A stretch of 64,000 bases of DNA. Origin: Taiwanofungus camphoratus. Lineage: Eukaryota; Basidiomycota; Agaricomycetes; Polyporales; Taiwanofungaceae. The translations under genes and the position numbers were made by a program. Shown here piece by piece: positions 45,162 through 56,263 of this stretch. Each line of letters starts with the position of its first letter. Position 1 is the stretch's first letter. The DNA lies in contig CP021225.1 of NCBI GenBank assembly GCA_003999685.1, positions 1,240,001 through 1,304,000 on the forward strand, given 5' to 3'. The notes under the pieces are model-generated. The model saw nothing but the letters and a program-made list of their open reading frames with translations, was not told the DNA's origin and did no database searches.

Positions 45162-48100
45162 ATGAAACCCGCGTCGGGGACTCGAAAACCCTACAGTGGG
45201 ACGTCGCGCAGTCTCGTTCTCGCCCTTGATATCGGAACCACTTTCAGCGGCGTTTCCTATGCCATCCTTGAGCCTGGTGAAGTTCCCAAAATCCATGGTG
45301 TTACTCGGTAAGGTCTCAAACATGGACCGACATGTACAAACTGACGTCGCGATAGATTTCCAGGACAGGAGCATGTAGCAGGCAATTCCAAAATCCCCTC
45401 GATAATGTACTATGACAAGTTCGGAAAGATGAAGGCAGCCGGTGCAGAGGCGGAGAGCGCCTCAACAGCCGCACAAGCAGAGGACGAAGGCTGGTTCAAG
45501 GCCGAGCTGTGAGCCCCTTCATTCATTCACACCGCACCCTTTGTCACACCCGCCAGCTTCAAACTGCGTCTGCGCCCGAAATCCATGAAGCTCAAGATGA
45601 ACGGCATGCGCCTCGCGCCGCTCCCGCGGAACAAGACCGCGGTCGACGTCTTCGGCGACTTCCTCGCGTACCTCTTCCGCTGCACGCGCTCGTTCATCGT
45701 CGACACGCACGCGAACGGGCCCGGCCTGTGGCGCGCGGTCGAGCACGACATCCAGTTTGTGCTCTCGCACCCGAACGGCTGGGAGGGCGCGCAGCAGACG
45801 AAGATGCGCCGCGCGGCGGTGTATGGCGGGCTCATTCCGGATACCGACGAGGGGAAGGCAAGAATCAGGTTCGTGACGGAGGGCGAGGCGAGTCTGCACG
45901 CGTGTGTCCTGAATGGGCTTGCTGCGGATGTTCTTCAGGTGGGTACGATTCATCCCACTCCAAACCCGCATGCGCTCATCAACTTGCTATAGAGTCCATC
46001 TGGACACGGATTCATCGTTGCAGACGCGGGAGGAGGTACACTTGACATTAGCTCTTATGCAATCCGTGGCACCGCACCGCTCGTAATAGAGGAGATCGCA
46101 CCTCCAGATTGTACGCCACACTTTCCCTGTATACATAGTAGATGAAATGACTTTGGTTCTCAGGTGTCTTTGCTGGTTCCGTGTTTGTCAGTCGAAGAGC
46201 GCGGGCGTTCTTCGAAGGTATGTTTTTCCCTGCATCTCGTTCTCGTGCGTACCAACACCATCGCAGAGAAACTGAAAACTTCAAAGTACGGCACTCCTGA
46301 CTCGCTGGATCACATCACGAAGCGGTTCGACGAGACAACCAAACGGTTGTTCCGCGACAACAAGGAGCTGCAATTCGTGCCATTTGGCTCCCCGCTAGAC
46401 AAGGACTTCACTGTGGGCATCCGAGGCGGGCAGCTCAAGCTCACGGGGTCAGTTATTCAATTCCCACACGTTTGATGGTGTACCTAACGTGTGCCGATCA
46501 TTTTCGCAGGACGGAAGTCGCAGCCTTGTTTGAGCCATCCATCGAGGCCTCAGTTGCATCCATCAAAGCACAGATAGATGCGTCAGGAGGAACTGTCAAG
46601 GTCAGCAGTCCCAACCTGTCTTTCCATTAGCAAGCGTTGACTCTTCGCGGTATGGTCCCATCAGTCCGTATGGCTCGTTGGAGGGTTCGCTGCGAGCCCA
46701 TGGCTTTTCAGCCAGCTTCAGGAGCGCCTTTCCCCATTCAGCGTCACAGTCAGTCGGCCTGACAGCCAAACGTGAATCCGCCTGCCTTCCCCCTTTTGGA
46801 CATTGAGTTTGACTGATACCCGCATCCAGATCAAAAGCGGTTGCAGATGGGGCGATCGGCTTCTACTGCGACCACCATGTCTCTGCACGCATGTCCAAGT
46901 TCATGTACGGCGTGGAGTACCTGCGTGAGTTCGACTCGCAGGATGCGGAACATGTTTCGAGAAAGCATCGGCTGTTTGAGCTGCCTTCTGGCCCGAGGCT
47001 CTTGCCAGATGCGTTTGACTGCATCTTGTCGCGGGTAAGTGCCTTTAGTCAGTCTGATCAACGAGCGTTGCATGATGGAATGGTGCGTTAGGGTGTGAGG
47101 GTTAAGGAGTCGACGGTGTTCAGCAGGAAGTATTGCACCGAAGTGACAAATCTATCCACGCTCTCGGTCTTTGAAGTAGAGATCTGGTGCTTCAGAGGTG
47201 GCGATACGATTCCGAAATGGATCATCAGAGATGCAGGTACGCCTTAAAGTCCACCTGGTTGCGTGAAGATGCCTGACTCATCCTTTCACTTGGGGTGTAG
47301 AAAACTTCTCGACGCTATGTTACGTGCGGGCCGACTTGTCACCCCTGGCTGGGAGCGCCCAGTCGAAACAAGGGAAGAATGGCAAGACGTATTGGACCAT
47401 TGTGTTCAGCATTGAGATTCACTTCGGCTTGACTGAATTCCGAGCAAGGATCAAGTGGGTGGATAATGTGAGTTTTCGTTTCACAAATGTTTTACTTGTT
47501 CCTGACTCTGTTTTCCGCTGCACTAGGGCAGGACGAAATAGTATGCGATTTTCGGTCATGTTCTATGCTCTGAGTAATCTGACATCCTGTCATCCATAGC
47601 GGACCAGCCTCTATTGTCTACAACGAGAGCGGCCACCGCGCCGAGGAAGACGAGCCTGACAGTTCACCCGAAGATAATCTCACAGTGCTCTCGACGAATT
47701 CTGACCGGGTACCCTCGCAACAGCCATCTCACTACGCATCTCGGGCACCTTCCCGCGATCCAGCGCCATCAAGCTTGAGGAGTGTGCACTCCGTCCAGCC
47801 CTCACCCAAATTGCCCAGCATGGAGACTGCACCGCGCGAGCTCTCTCGTTCTGTTTCAGGCCACAGCACTGCGCGCTCCGAGGCCCGTGCACCAAGCGAC
47901 AAGGGGAAAGCGCGAGAGGCGGTGCCTGAAGTGGTCAGGTCGGAGCCGCTTCGCGAGAGCGACCGATCGGTCAACCTCTCTGGACGATCGGCGGACTCGG
48001 CGCGGAGCGGTAGCACCCGGCTCGCGGAGGCACTCACTTCGGTATGGGGCTCGGCATCGAAGCACCAGAGCCCGGTCGCGTCTCCCGTGGTCGAAACGAG

Positions 48101-49862
48101 AAGATCGGAGTTGGCAACACCAAGGAATGAGACCAAGGTAGCGACGCCGAGGGATGAGACTAGGGTCGCCACGCCCAGGGAAGCTTCGAAGGTCCCTACG
48201 CCTAAGGAAGCTTCCACCCCAAGAGAGATCCCGAAGGATCCAACGCCCAAAGAAATCTCAAAAGCACCCACGCCGAAGGAGGTGTCAAAGGCTCCTACGC
48301 CGAAGGAGGTGTCGAAGGCGCCCACCCCCAAAGAGGCGTCCAAGGCTCCAACACCGAAAGAGGTATCAAAGGCACCGACTCCTAGGGAGATTTCCAGGGC
48401 TGTTACTCCAAAGGCATTGTCGAAATTTCCTACACCTAAGGAGACTTCCAGGGCAGTGACACCGAAGGCAACCTCAGCCGTTGGAACTCCTAAGCCAGTT
48501 GCAGAAACGCTAGTTGAGGCCAAGCCTGGTATTCCTATCGCCGAGGCAAACACTGTCCTAGATCCTCCCGCAGAGGAGCCGCCTGCGGTTCCTACGGAGA
48601 CGACCGTGGACTCGACCCCTGCTCCTGCGGAAACGATGCAGGCAGAAGGAGCTGCGACAGACTCTTTCCAGCCTTCCGATCCTGCGGCAGGTGTACCCGC
48701 CACGGGTGCAGATACTGAGCAGCTGTGGTCGACGGATCCTCCAGGGGGCTTCGGATCGTTTGACAATACATTCAGCTTCAATTCAGCGGGCGAGCACACC
48801 GGAGACCAGACATCCGGAGTTGGTCTTAATGATCTCTTGTCATCCCCCGGTCCAGATCCCGCCTCAGGCGCAGGTGGTTTCTCTGGTTTCCTCTCTAGTG
48901 GATGGGGCGCCGGTCGACTGTCGTCGACCTTTGGTGAACCCACGTCAACCTTCGGCGGAGGTGGGTTTCTCGGAGGCTTTGGCAGTGGTTTGTCATTTGG
49001 AACGAGTGCGCCAGCTACCTCTGATGCGGTCAAAGCTGCAGAGGAGAAAACTGCCACTGAAAAGGCAGACGAGGAGAGAAGACAGAAAGAGGAGGAAGAG
49101 AATAAGAGGTTAGAAGAGGAGGCAAGACAGAAGGATGAGGAGAAGCAAAAGGCGGACGAAGAGGCGACAAAGAGGAAGGCTGAAGAAGAGGCCAAGAGAG
49201 CTGAAGGGGAAGAGGCGTCTAGGAAAATAGAGGAAGCGGAGGCAGAAGAAGAACAGGCAAAGCAGAAAGCGGGGGAAGACGCCAAGAAGATAGCTGAGGA
49301 TGCGGAGGCGGCAAAGAAGGCAGAGGAGGAAGCGATCGCTGCAAGGAAGGCAGATGAAGAAGTAGAAACAGCGAAAAAAGCAGAGGAAGAAGCCGAGATG
49401 GCGAGAAAAGCGAAGGAGGAGGCGAACCAACAAGAGGAGGCAAAGAAGGCGGAAGAAGCCAAGGCGAAAGAGGAGGAAGAAAAAACGCAAAAAGAGGAGT
49501 CCGCGAAGACGGAGGAGGAAGACAAGGCGGGGAAGAAAAACAAGAAAAAGAAGACCAGCAAAGTCGAGGAAGCCGCAACTCCAGAGGCTGTCTCCCGCAC
49601 TGCATCTGCCGCCACCACTGCCACTGCGAATACGAAGCAATCGAAGAACGCAAAGAAGAATGCTAAGAAAAAGGCGAAGAAGAAGGGAGGCAAGGGCGGT
49701 GGAGACGATGAGGACGACGAGGAAGGTGGCGGAGACCCATCAGCACCTGTCACTCCCGGCGGGGATGGAACCGAGACGAAGGATTTCTCTGGATGGGGGA
49801 ATAATGGTGATGAGGGCGAGGGGGGCGAAGTCGACGGAGGGTGGAACATGGTAGGCAATTGA
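45162..49862 (+). CDS. HSPA12-like Hsp70 with a very long C-terminal extension
   Basis: About 1,345 residues, 13 exons. The ATG at 45162 reads MKPASGTRKPYSG. The Hsp70 ATPase motifs follow: ALDIGTTFSGVSYAI (phosphate 1), GHGFIVADAGGGTLDISSYA (phosphate 2) and VWLVGGFAASPWLFSQLQER (adenosine). The divergent wording is that of fungal HSPA12-type Hsp70s rather than Ssa/Kar2. The chaperone part ends with FGLTEFRARIKWVDN, a 14-base microexon (47527-47540, GRTK), and GPASIVYNES, the usual end of this family. Here, however, the same exon continues open from 47600 to 49862. The extension contains a Ser/Pro segment, about fifteen Thr-Pro repeats (48115-48495), a Gly/Phe/Ser-rich stretch (48740-49015), an Ala/Glu/Lys helix (49020-49520) and a lysine-rich patch before DFSGWGNNGDEGEGG. 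No signal peptide or HDEL. Normal family length is about 550-650 residues. Confidence 0.83.
48115..48495 (+). repeat. Tandem 27-base repeat encoding Thr-Pro nonapeptides
   Basis: In-frame tandem array within the Hsp70-extension gene. The consensus nonapeptide is KAPTPKEVS, with variants such as RAVTPKALS and KFPTPKETS. About fifteen units, the central ones (48255-48390) nearly identical in protein but varied at third codon positions. Every unit has a Thr-Pro followed by Lys or Arg, the minimal site for proline-directed kinases. Confidence 0.8.
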
Positions 49863-51671
49863 TAGATACAGCTCGCGATGCTAGCATTTTGGTTTCCTTC
49901 CTATACCCACCATATCATGACTATGCTCGAGTTGTAGCCCTACGTTAGTATTCTTGTTTATGTCTGCTTATGTTTACTAGCCTTTTTTCTCACTGGGAGG
50001 ATTCCGGGTATGTGAGTAGCTAAAGCTCCGAGCCCCTGTGCGAAGTGAACGACTGTCCGTCACGGCATAGGAATATGCCGCGAATTGTCAAGTCCAAATC
50101 TTTCGTCTTGCATTCATTCAGGATTTTAATATGTACAGAAAGAATTGGGTGACACCCACGGGCCCTGTCGCAATGAAACTCAGTGCTGATTGGTGTCGCA
50201 GTAAGCTTCGCCAAATATCCGTTCAAGAAATGTCACTGGCGGAATGCCCACTGGCCGCCGTACACATTAGGCGTTTGAGAACAGAACGTCGCTAGAAGCC
50301 TCCGCGTTGGGCATAAAACGTGCTCTTCTGCAGATTCCGTAGACATTTATGTTTGTAATCCGAGTCCTATGCAAGCGGCTGGCTGTAGAGCACGTTTCCA
50401 ACAGATGCACATCGGTGGAGGGCCGAAATGGAGAGATTAAGAGCGTGGAAGGACTCCTGAAATATAATGATTTCCAAGAGCGAGTTCTCAGAGCTAGCTG
50501 TACGTTGCTTCAGTTGTGGCAATGTGTAGAACTTGGGGAACAAAGGCAAATTTGTGCGAAGTCATATCATTTGGACAACGGTCTGGCCTAAGTTCGTCAC
50601 CCATGGGTGGCAGTCACTATGAATGAACAATTCGCCGGAATAGACTGTAAGGAAAATCGGGACTGGGCCCCAGCAAGTATGGGACGTGGATGAGATAGAT
50701 TTCGAGATATCAGCACAGCAAGATGGCCATCCAGTGAGCACATCTAATGACAAGATAGACGTCAGCAGGCGCAGCTACACGGAACTGTGCCCTGGACACC
50801 ATAGATAAGCCCTTGATGGGGACGTCAACCCAAGGCCCGGACTAGACAGCGCACAAGAGCATCTTCTGCCTGTTAGTCGCGAAAACCCATACACGCAGCA
50901 CAGCCGCCCAAGCTTATCGGCGTGCGATCTTCCTGCCTCGGTCAGGTACCAGATGTCTAGTGCAGGCCGCCTTGACATGAGTAAAATGGATAGCATCCGT
51001 TGTTGCGCTGTTGTCGGCGGGATATAGGAAGGTCAGACCGGTCACGCGCAAGATATCTTCGATGCGCTGCCATCAAGTGAGAACAAAGCAACCTGACGAG
51101 ATCAACTCACGACTGGCGGCGCGTTTGATGGTGTACACACACTGTGCGTCATACAGCACACATGCTTTGACATTCTGAACTTGAGACAGGTTGAGAACAT
51201 CACATGCACACAAGCTAGACGTACAAATTCGAGGCAGCCATTCGTTTGTCGTGGACATTGCACCGGCACAAGGCTCCATGAGCCACTTGTTTTGTGGGGA
51301 CGATAAGCAGTTGCTGAATTTGAAGGAGGGCTTAAGACGGGGCTGTAGTGCCGCCCCAATGAGTTAAATCCAGAGTTTTGTCGGAATTTCCCACTACAAA
51401 AACCTTCCAGCCCGTGACCGGAATTGATCACGATGGGCGGCATCGAACATATGTCGCATGCTCCGAGCAAAGCAAAACCATATGGCACGAAGACGGGGAC
51501 CTGACGCTTCCTCTTCAGAAGACGCTGGTCCATCTTCTGTCTTGTCAAGAAGGCTAACGATGTTCAATACTAGTCGTTCCCGCACGGTCACGAGAAAAAC
51601 CATCGATGGCATTTTTCACACTGATATTTGGCATTGCCACCACTTGATGCTGAGGCGGACTTACCAAGGCT
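49863..51671. other. Gene-poor stretch
   Basis: About 1.8 kb following the Hsp70 gene. On the minus strand at 51394-51600 a protein-like stretch (SSEEEASGPRLRAIWFCFAR) is open but isolated, and may belong to the decayed gene at 51672-52110. The rest holds only short frames. No terminal repeats or RNA genes seen. Confidence 0.35.
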
Positions 51672-52110
51672 TTACATAGGCCAGAGAGAAGCACGAGTCT
51701 TCCGTGGTTGTGGGTCGTGATGACATACACCACATTGAGCAAGCACAACATGCCATTTAAAGGCGGACATAGTAGTACCGCCATCAGATTGCAGATGCTC
51801 CAGCCTCCCATGCACGATGTCGAACTGAAACACGGGAGAAAATTGAAGTTTGTCCCAACGGAGCTCGACTTCCCCGAACTCCTTGTGGATCCTGTCAAAG
51901 GCCATGCTTTTATTCTTCCCATGCAGCTAGTCCAGAGCGAAAAGATCAATTAGAGTCTTCCGGGTCGCCCCAGCTTCGAGGTCTACAAATATGCAAGTTC
52001 CGGCACAGGAAACGGCCGTGACTGGCTCACTCTCAGCCGTGTAATGATTCGGCACAGTGCACTTCTTGTTGTGCGAGAGATCATATGGCTGTAGAGAGTA
52101 TGGATTTAAG
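51672..52110 (-). pseudogene. Decayed protein-coding gene with an in-frame stop
   Basis: On the minus strand one frame reads continuously for about 140 codons: PYDLSHNKKCTVPNHYTAES, EPVTAVSCAGTCIFVDLEAG, ATRKTLIDLFALD, then a TAG (51927-51929), then LHGKNKSMAFDRIHKEFGEV, ELRWDKLQFSPVFQFDIVHG and a C-terminal end CHHDPQPRKTRASLWPM with stop at 51672. The sequence before and after the TAG reads as one protein, with no GT donor that would splice the stop out. A possible acceptor (ctacag) before PYDL suggests this was the last exon of a longer gene. Upstream exons could not be traced. The family is unknown; the style is that of C-terminal regions of fungal F-box-type proteins, but that is only an impression. 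Confidence 0.45.
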
Positions 52111-52632
52111 AAGGCTGTGTAAGTAGTATACGACTGCAGGCTGCGTTCGGATTCGCGGAAGCTGAATTCAGTTTTTTTTTTAATTCCCCGGGTTTATACG
52201 AGCTGAATTCAGTTGGTGGCAGATTGATTTGGGACTAGTACTTCGCAAAAATAGCCTAAATCAGCAATTTCACAGGTCGGCTACTGGAACGCTGGCAGTC
52301 CAGTCGCATGTTGTGCATTTGGATTTCATCTTCATTTTCGTCTGCTCTGGAAAATAACCATATGCCAGGTCATGTAGCTTGTGGACGAGGCTACCATCCA
52401 TCATGTTTGGACATCTCGAGATGTACCCGCGCGCCAATCGTACCCGAACGCATCTGAGCTTACCCTCATGACGGTGGGGACCCGGGATGGAAGAAGTGAT
52501 GCGGGTAGCAACGCCCCCGTGAAGAACCTCTACATGTGCTCCATCATTCCTGTGCGCTTCCATGCCATCGAATATATGTGCAAGCTTCCACTATGAATTT
52601 CGCGAGGTTCCTCCCTCACCCTCACCCTCCAA
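52111..52632. other. Promoter region of the OPT gene
   Basis: About 520 bases before the OPT transporter start. It holds a pair of direct repeats at 52160-52173 and 52201-52214 around a poly-T tract. A minus-strand open stretch at 52270-52563 has no recognisable motif. No gene called. Confidence 0.4.
52160..52214. repeat. Direct repeat of a 14-mer with palindromic core
   Basis: The 14-mer agctgaattcagtt occurs at 52160-52173 and again at 52201-52214, start to start 41 bases apart. Its core ctgaattcag is a perfect palindrome. A nine-base-plus T run and a ccccggg box separate the copies. It could be a paired regulatory site or a small duplication. Confidence 0.6.
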
Positions 52633-55600
52633 ATGGCCGCTGAGCAAGTGCCTGCGTACGACAGTGAGAAGGGCTCGTCTACCGAGAAGGATGCATCCCA
52701 AGCATCCTTTGAGAAAAAGGAGATTGACGCCATCGATGTCGATGCTGTCGAAGCCAATGATGCTACCGATGCCCAAATGGCAAAGAAGGTCGAGGAACTC
52801 GAAGAACGGCTCGCGAGTGACGAAGCCAACGAAGAAGAGTACCGTGTTGAAGAGGCATATGAAGTCGCGATCAAGGCCAGTTGAGGCGCATTTCAAAATA
52901 ACACCGCTCGTGCCACATTTTTACGTCCTGCTTTCATAGGTTCTCACAACCAGAGATGAGCCAGAGCTCCAGGCAGTCACCTTCCGGTCAATCTTTCTCG
53001 GTCTTGGGTTTTCCTCCTTCGGAGCGTGAGTTGCCTCTGTTGGCGTTTGTTAGGTGTCTCATTTCTTCGGCTAGTGTCCTAGCCCAGATCTATTACTTCA
53101 AGCCTCAGACTCTGAATGTTTCTACTTTGCTACTACTCATCTTGTCGTATTGGGTTGGAAATGGGATGCACATACTCATTCCGTCCAAAGGCATTTTCAG
53201 ATGGCTCAACCCTGGCCCTTTCAACAGTGGGTTCAATCGGAGTCTTCAGTGAATTCTTGGCTTACTTGAGATACAGTCAAAGAACATGTTGCAATAATAA
53301 TCATGTCTTCCACTGCTGCTACTTCAGCCGTTGCGATTCAGGTCATTTCTGTCCAGGACTGTATGTTATTTAGCCTACTCTCTCCGTGGACACATGCTGA
53401 CCCTGTGTTGGCTACTCAGTGTATTACAACAACAAAATGGTTAGCGACTCTCATCTCCTGCATTTTCTTCTCTTACCTTTGTGCATTATAAATTTCAGAA
53501 CCCCGCAATTGCAATCTTCACTTTGATCGGATCTCAGTTGATTGGTTACGGATACGCTGGGCTGTTGCAAGATGTCCTCGTCAAGCCAACGAAGTGCTTC
53601 TGGCCTGCGAACAGTGTGTCCATTCTCACCGTCATGATAACAATATAGCTTATCACAGCAGCACAGTCTACACCGCTAATCTATTCCAAGCACTACATTA
53701 TGATAGACAGATGACATCCAAGCGTGTGCGCCTGTTCTGGATGGTGTTTGGCGCCATTTTCGTCTGGGAGATTGTGCCGGAGTGTACGTAGAAATTGATT
53801 ACTTTCACTACTTACTGATGACTGACACGTGCTCACACTTGCAATGACACACAGGGATCTTCCCTGTCCTGACAGGATTCTCTATATTCTGCCTCGCAGA
53901 CAACCACAGCTCCGTCGTCAGGAACGTCTTCGGGGGTGCGAGCAACAACGAGGGCATGGGGCTTTTGGCATGGTGCTTCGACTGGAACCTTATCACGAGC
54001 ACGTGCCTGTACAACCCGCTCTGGCTTCAGATCAACCAGGATATCGGCGTGATATTCACGTACATACTCATGTCCGCTGTGTACTACGGCAACCTCTGGA
54101 AAGCGAAGCAGTTCCCGTTCATGAGCCAAGCAATATTTGTAAGTGCCGTATAAGTAGTAGCGAGAATGGACTTACTGAAGCGTGTTCCGTGCAGGCTGAG
54201 GATGGATCTCAGTACAATCAGACCGCCCTTTTGACTGATGGTAAATTCGATCCCGCGAAGTACGCGGAGCTTGGTGTGCGTTGCACGTCACCTCCATGTT
54301 GCCCGCACTGAATTGACAACGATGGTTTCACAGCCTGCTTACTTCTCCGCCACCAACGCTCTCTACTTGATTACGTCGAGCTTGTCGCTAGGGGCGATCG
54401 TCACTCACATCATTCTATATCACAGGAAAGACCTCCAGCCTTTCATTGCATCACTCAATCCCTGGAACAAGACCCCGTACACGATCCACGATCCGGTAAA
54501 AAATCGCCCTCTCACTTCTTAGGTGTGGTCTGACTGATGCCCTCTGTGTAGCATTATGAAAAGATGAAGGTCTACAAGCAAATCCCACGCTGGTGGTACT
54601 ACCTCGTTCTCCTCGCTGCCTACGGCATTGCACAAGCGAGTATGTTTGTCTACCGAGTTACTGTTATATTTGTTTTTTTTGGAATCTCACGTTCGCTTCA
54701 GCCAACTACACTGGCAAATCTGGCCTGCCCTGGTGGGCACTGACTGTACTCCTGATCATCGGATTCATATTCTGTGCTCTATACGCAACGCTTGCTGCCA
54801 CGATTGGCTTCCTTGAGTTCACTACGTCCGGCACTGGCTTCTTCCAAATGATCACTGGTGAGTGCAACGTATATTATGCAACCCATCCGACATCCTCTAA
54901 CTCGCATCACAGCCTACATTGTACCGGGACGTCCAGTCGCGAATATGTATGGCGCTCTGTATGGTCAACATCCCATGCAACAAGGTATCGCTTTCTTGCA
55001 GGATCTGAAGCTCGGTCAATATATCAAGTTGGCGCCGCGCGTGACATTCTGCATGCAGATGGCTGGTAGGTGCGATCCTCATCACGACTTATCGCGTTGG
55101 TCAATGATTCGCTTTCCAGGTACCGTTGTCGGGGCCATTCTCAACTGTAAGTGTCGATGTTCATTCCTAACCGATGGCAAATATATCGAACGTCTTGTAG
55201 ATGTCATGATGTTATCAATCATCAACGCCAATAGGCCTGGTATGCTTCCACTTTTATGTTGTGTGTACACCCTCGTTCAGATCGGTTCACAGCTTTACTG
55301 TCGATCTCTGGTACTCGGTACGGTTTATGCGCACACTTGCTTTTCTTTGTAGGCGTCTGACGGCATGGTAGCCTGTGGTCCGGCCAGAATGCCCAATCTT
55401 ATAATTGTGAGTATCGCCTTGGTATCCAAGATGATATCTATGATTCAGCCATTCCCAGCCAACGCTATTTCATGGGGTGCACTCGGCCCCGAGATGTTCG
55501 GTGCCCACGGAGTTTACCACATGGTTCCCATTTCCTTAGCGATCGGCCTGTTTTGTCCGCTTCCATTCTATATCGCTGTTAGTCCGCTTCTTCCTCAGTG

Positions 55601-56263
55601 ATGATGCGTCGATCTCTCAACATATCATTTTCCAGTACCGCATATGGCCAAAGGCTGGTTTCGAGAACTTCAACACATCTATCATCCTTCAGGTACGTGC
55701 AGTCGTATTCGCCCACGTTGTGATAGCCACTGATACTTATCATACTGTTATGCAGTGGTCGGCTGTACTGACCGTCGGAGTGAACACTTCCATCAAGTGA
55801 GTGGGCTTTTCCCCATTGATTGGATGTCCGAGCTATAATTGACTTCCCAAATCCAGTCCGAGCATGGCCATTGGTATCTTTTCACAGTGGTGGGTGCGTA
55901 CGCGCTTCCCACGATGGTTCGCGAAGTACAAGTAAGCCTATTCCCCGAGGTAGCGGTGGATCTATCTTGAAACTGATTGTGGTTCACAGCTACATCATCG
56001 CCGCGGGCCTTGACAGCGGTACTCAAGTCATCATCTTCATCCTGAACTTCGTGCGTACCACTAAGGAGTTTGAATCGTTTCTGTCGCTGACTTCAGTGTT
56101 GCCCAGGCGCTGTTCGGTGCTGCAGGCAATGCTCACGCTTTCCCACAGTGGTGGGGTAACGGTATGTTTTTTGAATCATGCTACGTCTCATCATATACTA
56201 ACATAAATGTGTTCGGTAGATGCTAACCTTTCTGCAGACCGTTGCATGTTACCGCCCACATAG
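52633..56263 (+). CDS. Oligopeptide transporter, OPT family
   Basis: Proton-coupled plasma-membrane importer of small peptides or glutathione-like compounds. The ATG at 52633 opens a cytosolic acidic N-terminus (MAAEQVPAYDSEKGSSTEKD; VEELEERLASDEANEEEYRV). Spliced exons give LTTRDEPELQAVTFRSIFLG, LSYWVGNGMHILIPSKGIFR-WLNPGPFN (OPT signature), KEHVAIIIMSSTAATSAVAI, IFTLIGSQLIGYGYAGL, KPTKCFWPANSVSI, GASNNEGMGLLAWCFDWNLI, NTPLWLQ-like NPLWLQINQDIGVIFTYILM, and HYEKMKVYKQIPRWWYYLVL. Later: YIVPGRPVANMYGALYGQHP, NAISWGALGPEMFGAHGVYH and RIWPKAGFENFNTSIIL. The end is QWWGND-ANLSADRCMLPPT with stop at 56263. About 20 introns. Some C-terminal exon borders near 55140-55450 are uncertain, but no fixed defect was found. 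Substrate unknown. Confidence 0.86.

Noticed and set aside
45527-45971. Antisense Arg/His-rich frames within the Hsp70 ATPase exon
   Set aside because: They oppose a conserved exon with clear Hsp70 motifs and are mirror effects of GC-rich codons.
47732-49858. A 708-codon antisense open stretch opposite the Hsp70 extension
   Set aside because: It is the mirror of Lys/Glu/Ala- and Pro-rich coding sequence, which gives stop-free Phe/Ser/Leu-rich antisense frames. It has no domain, and the plus strand has a clean splice-supported gene.
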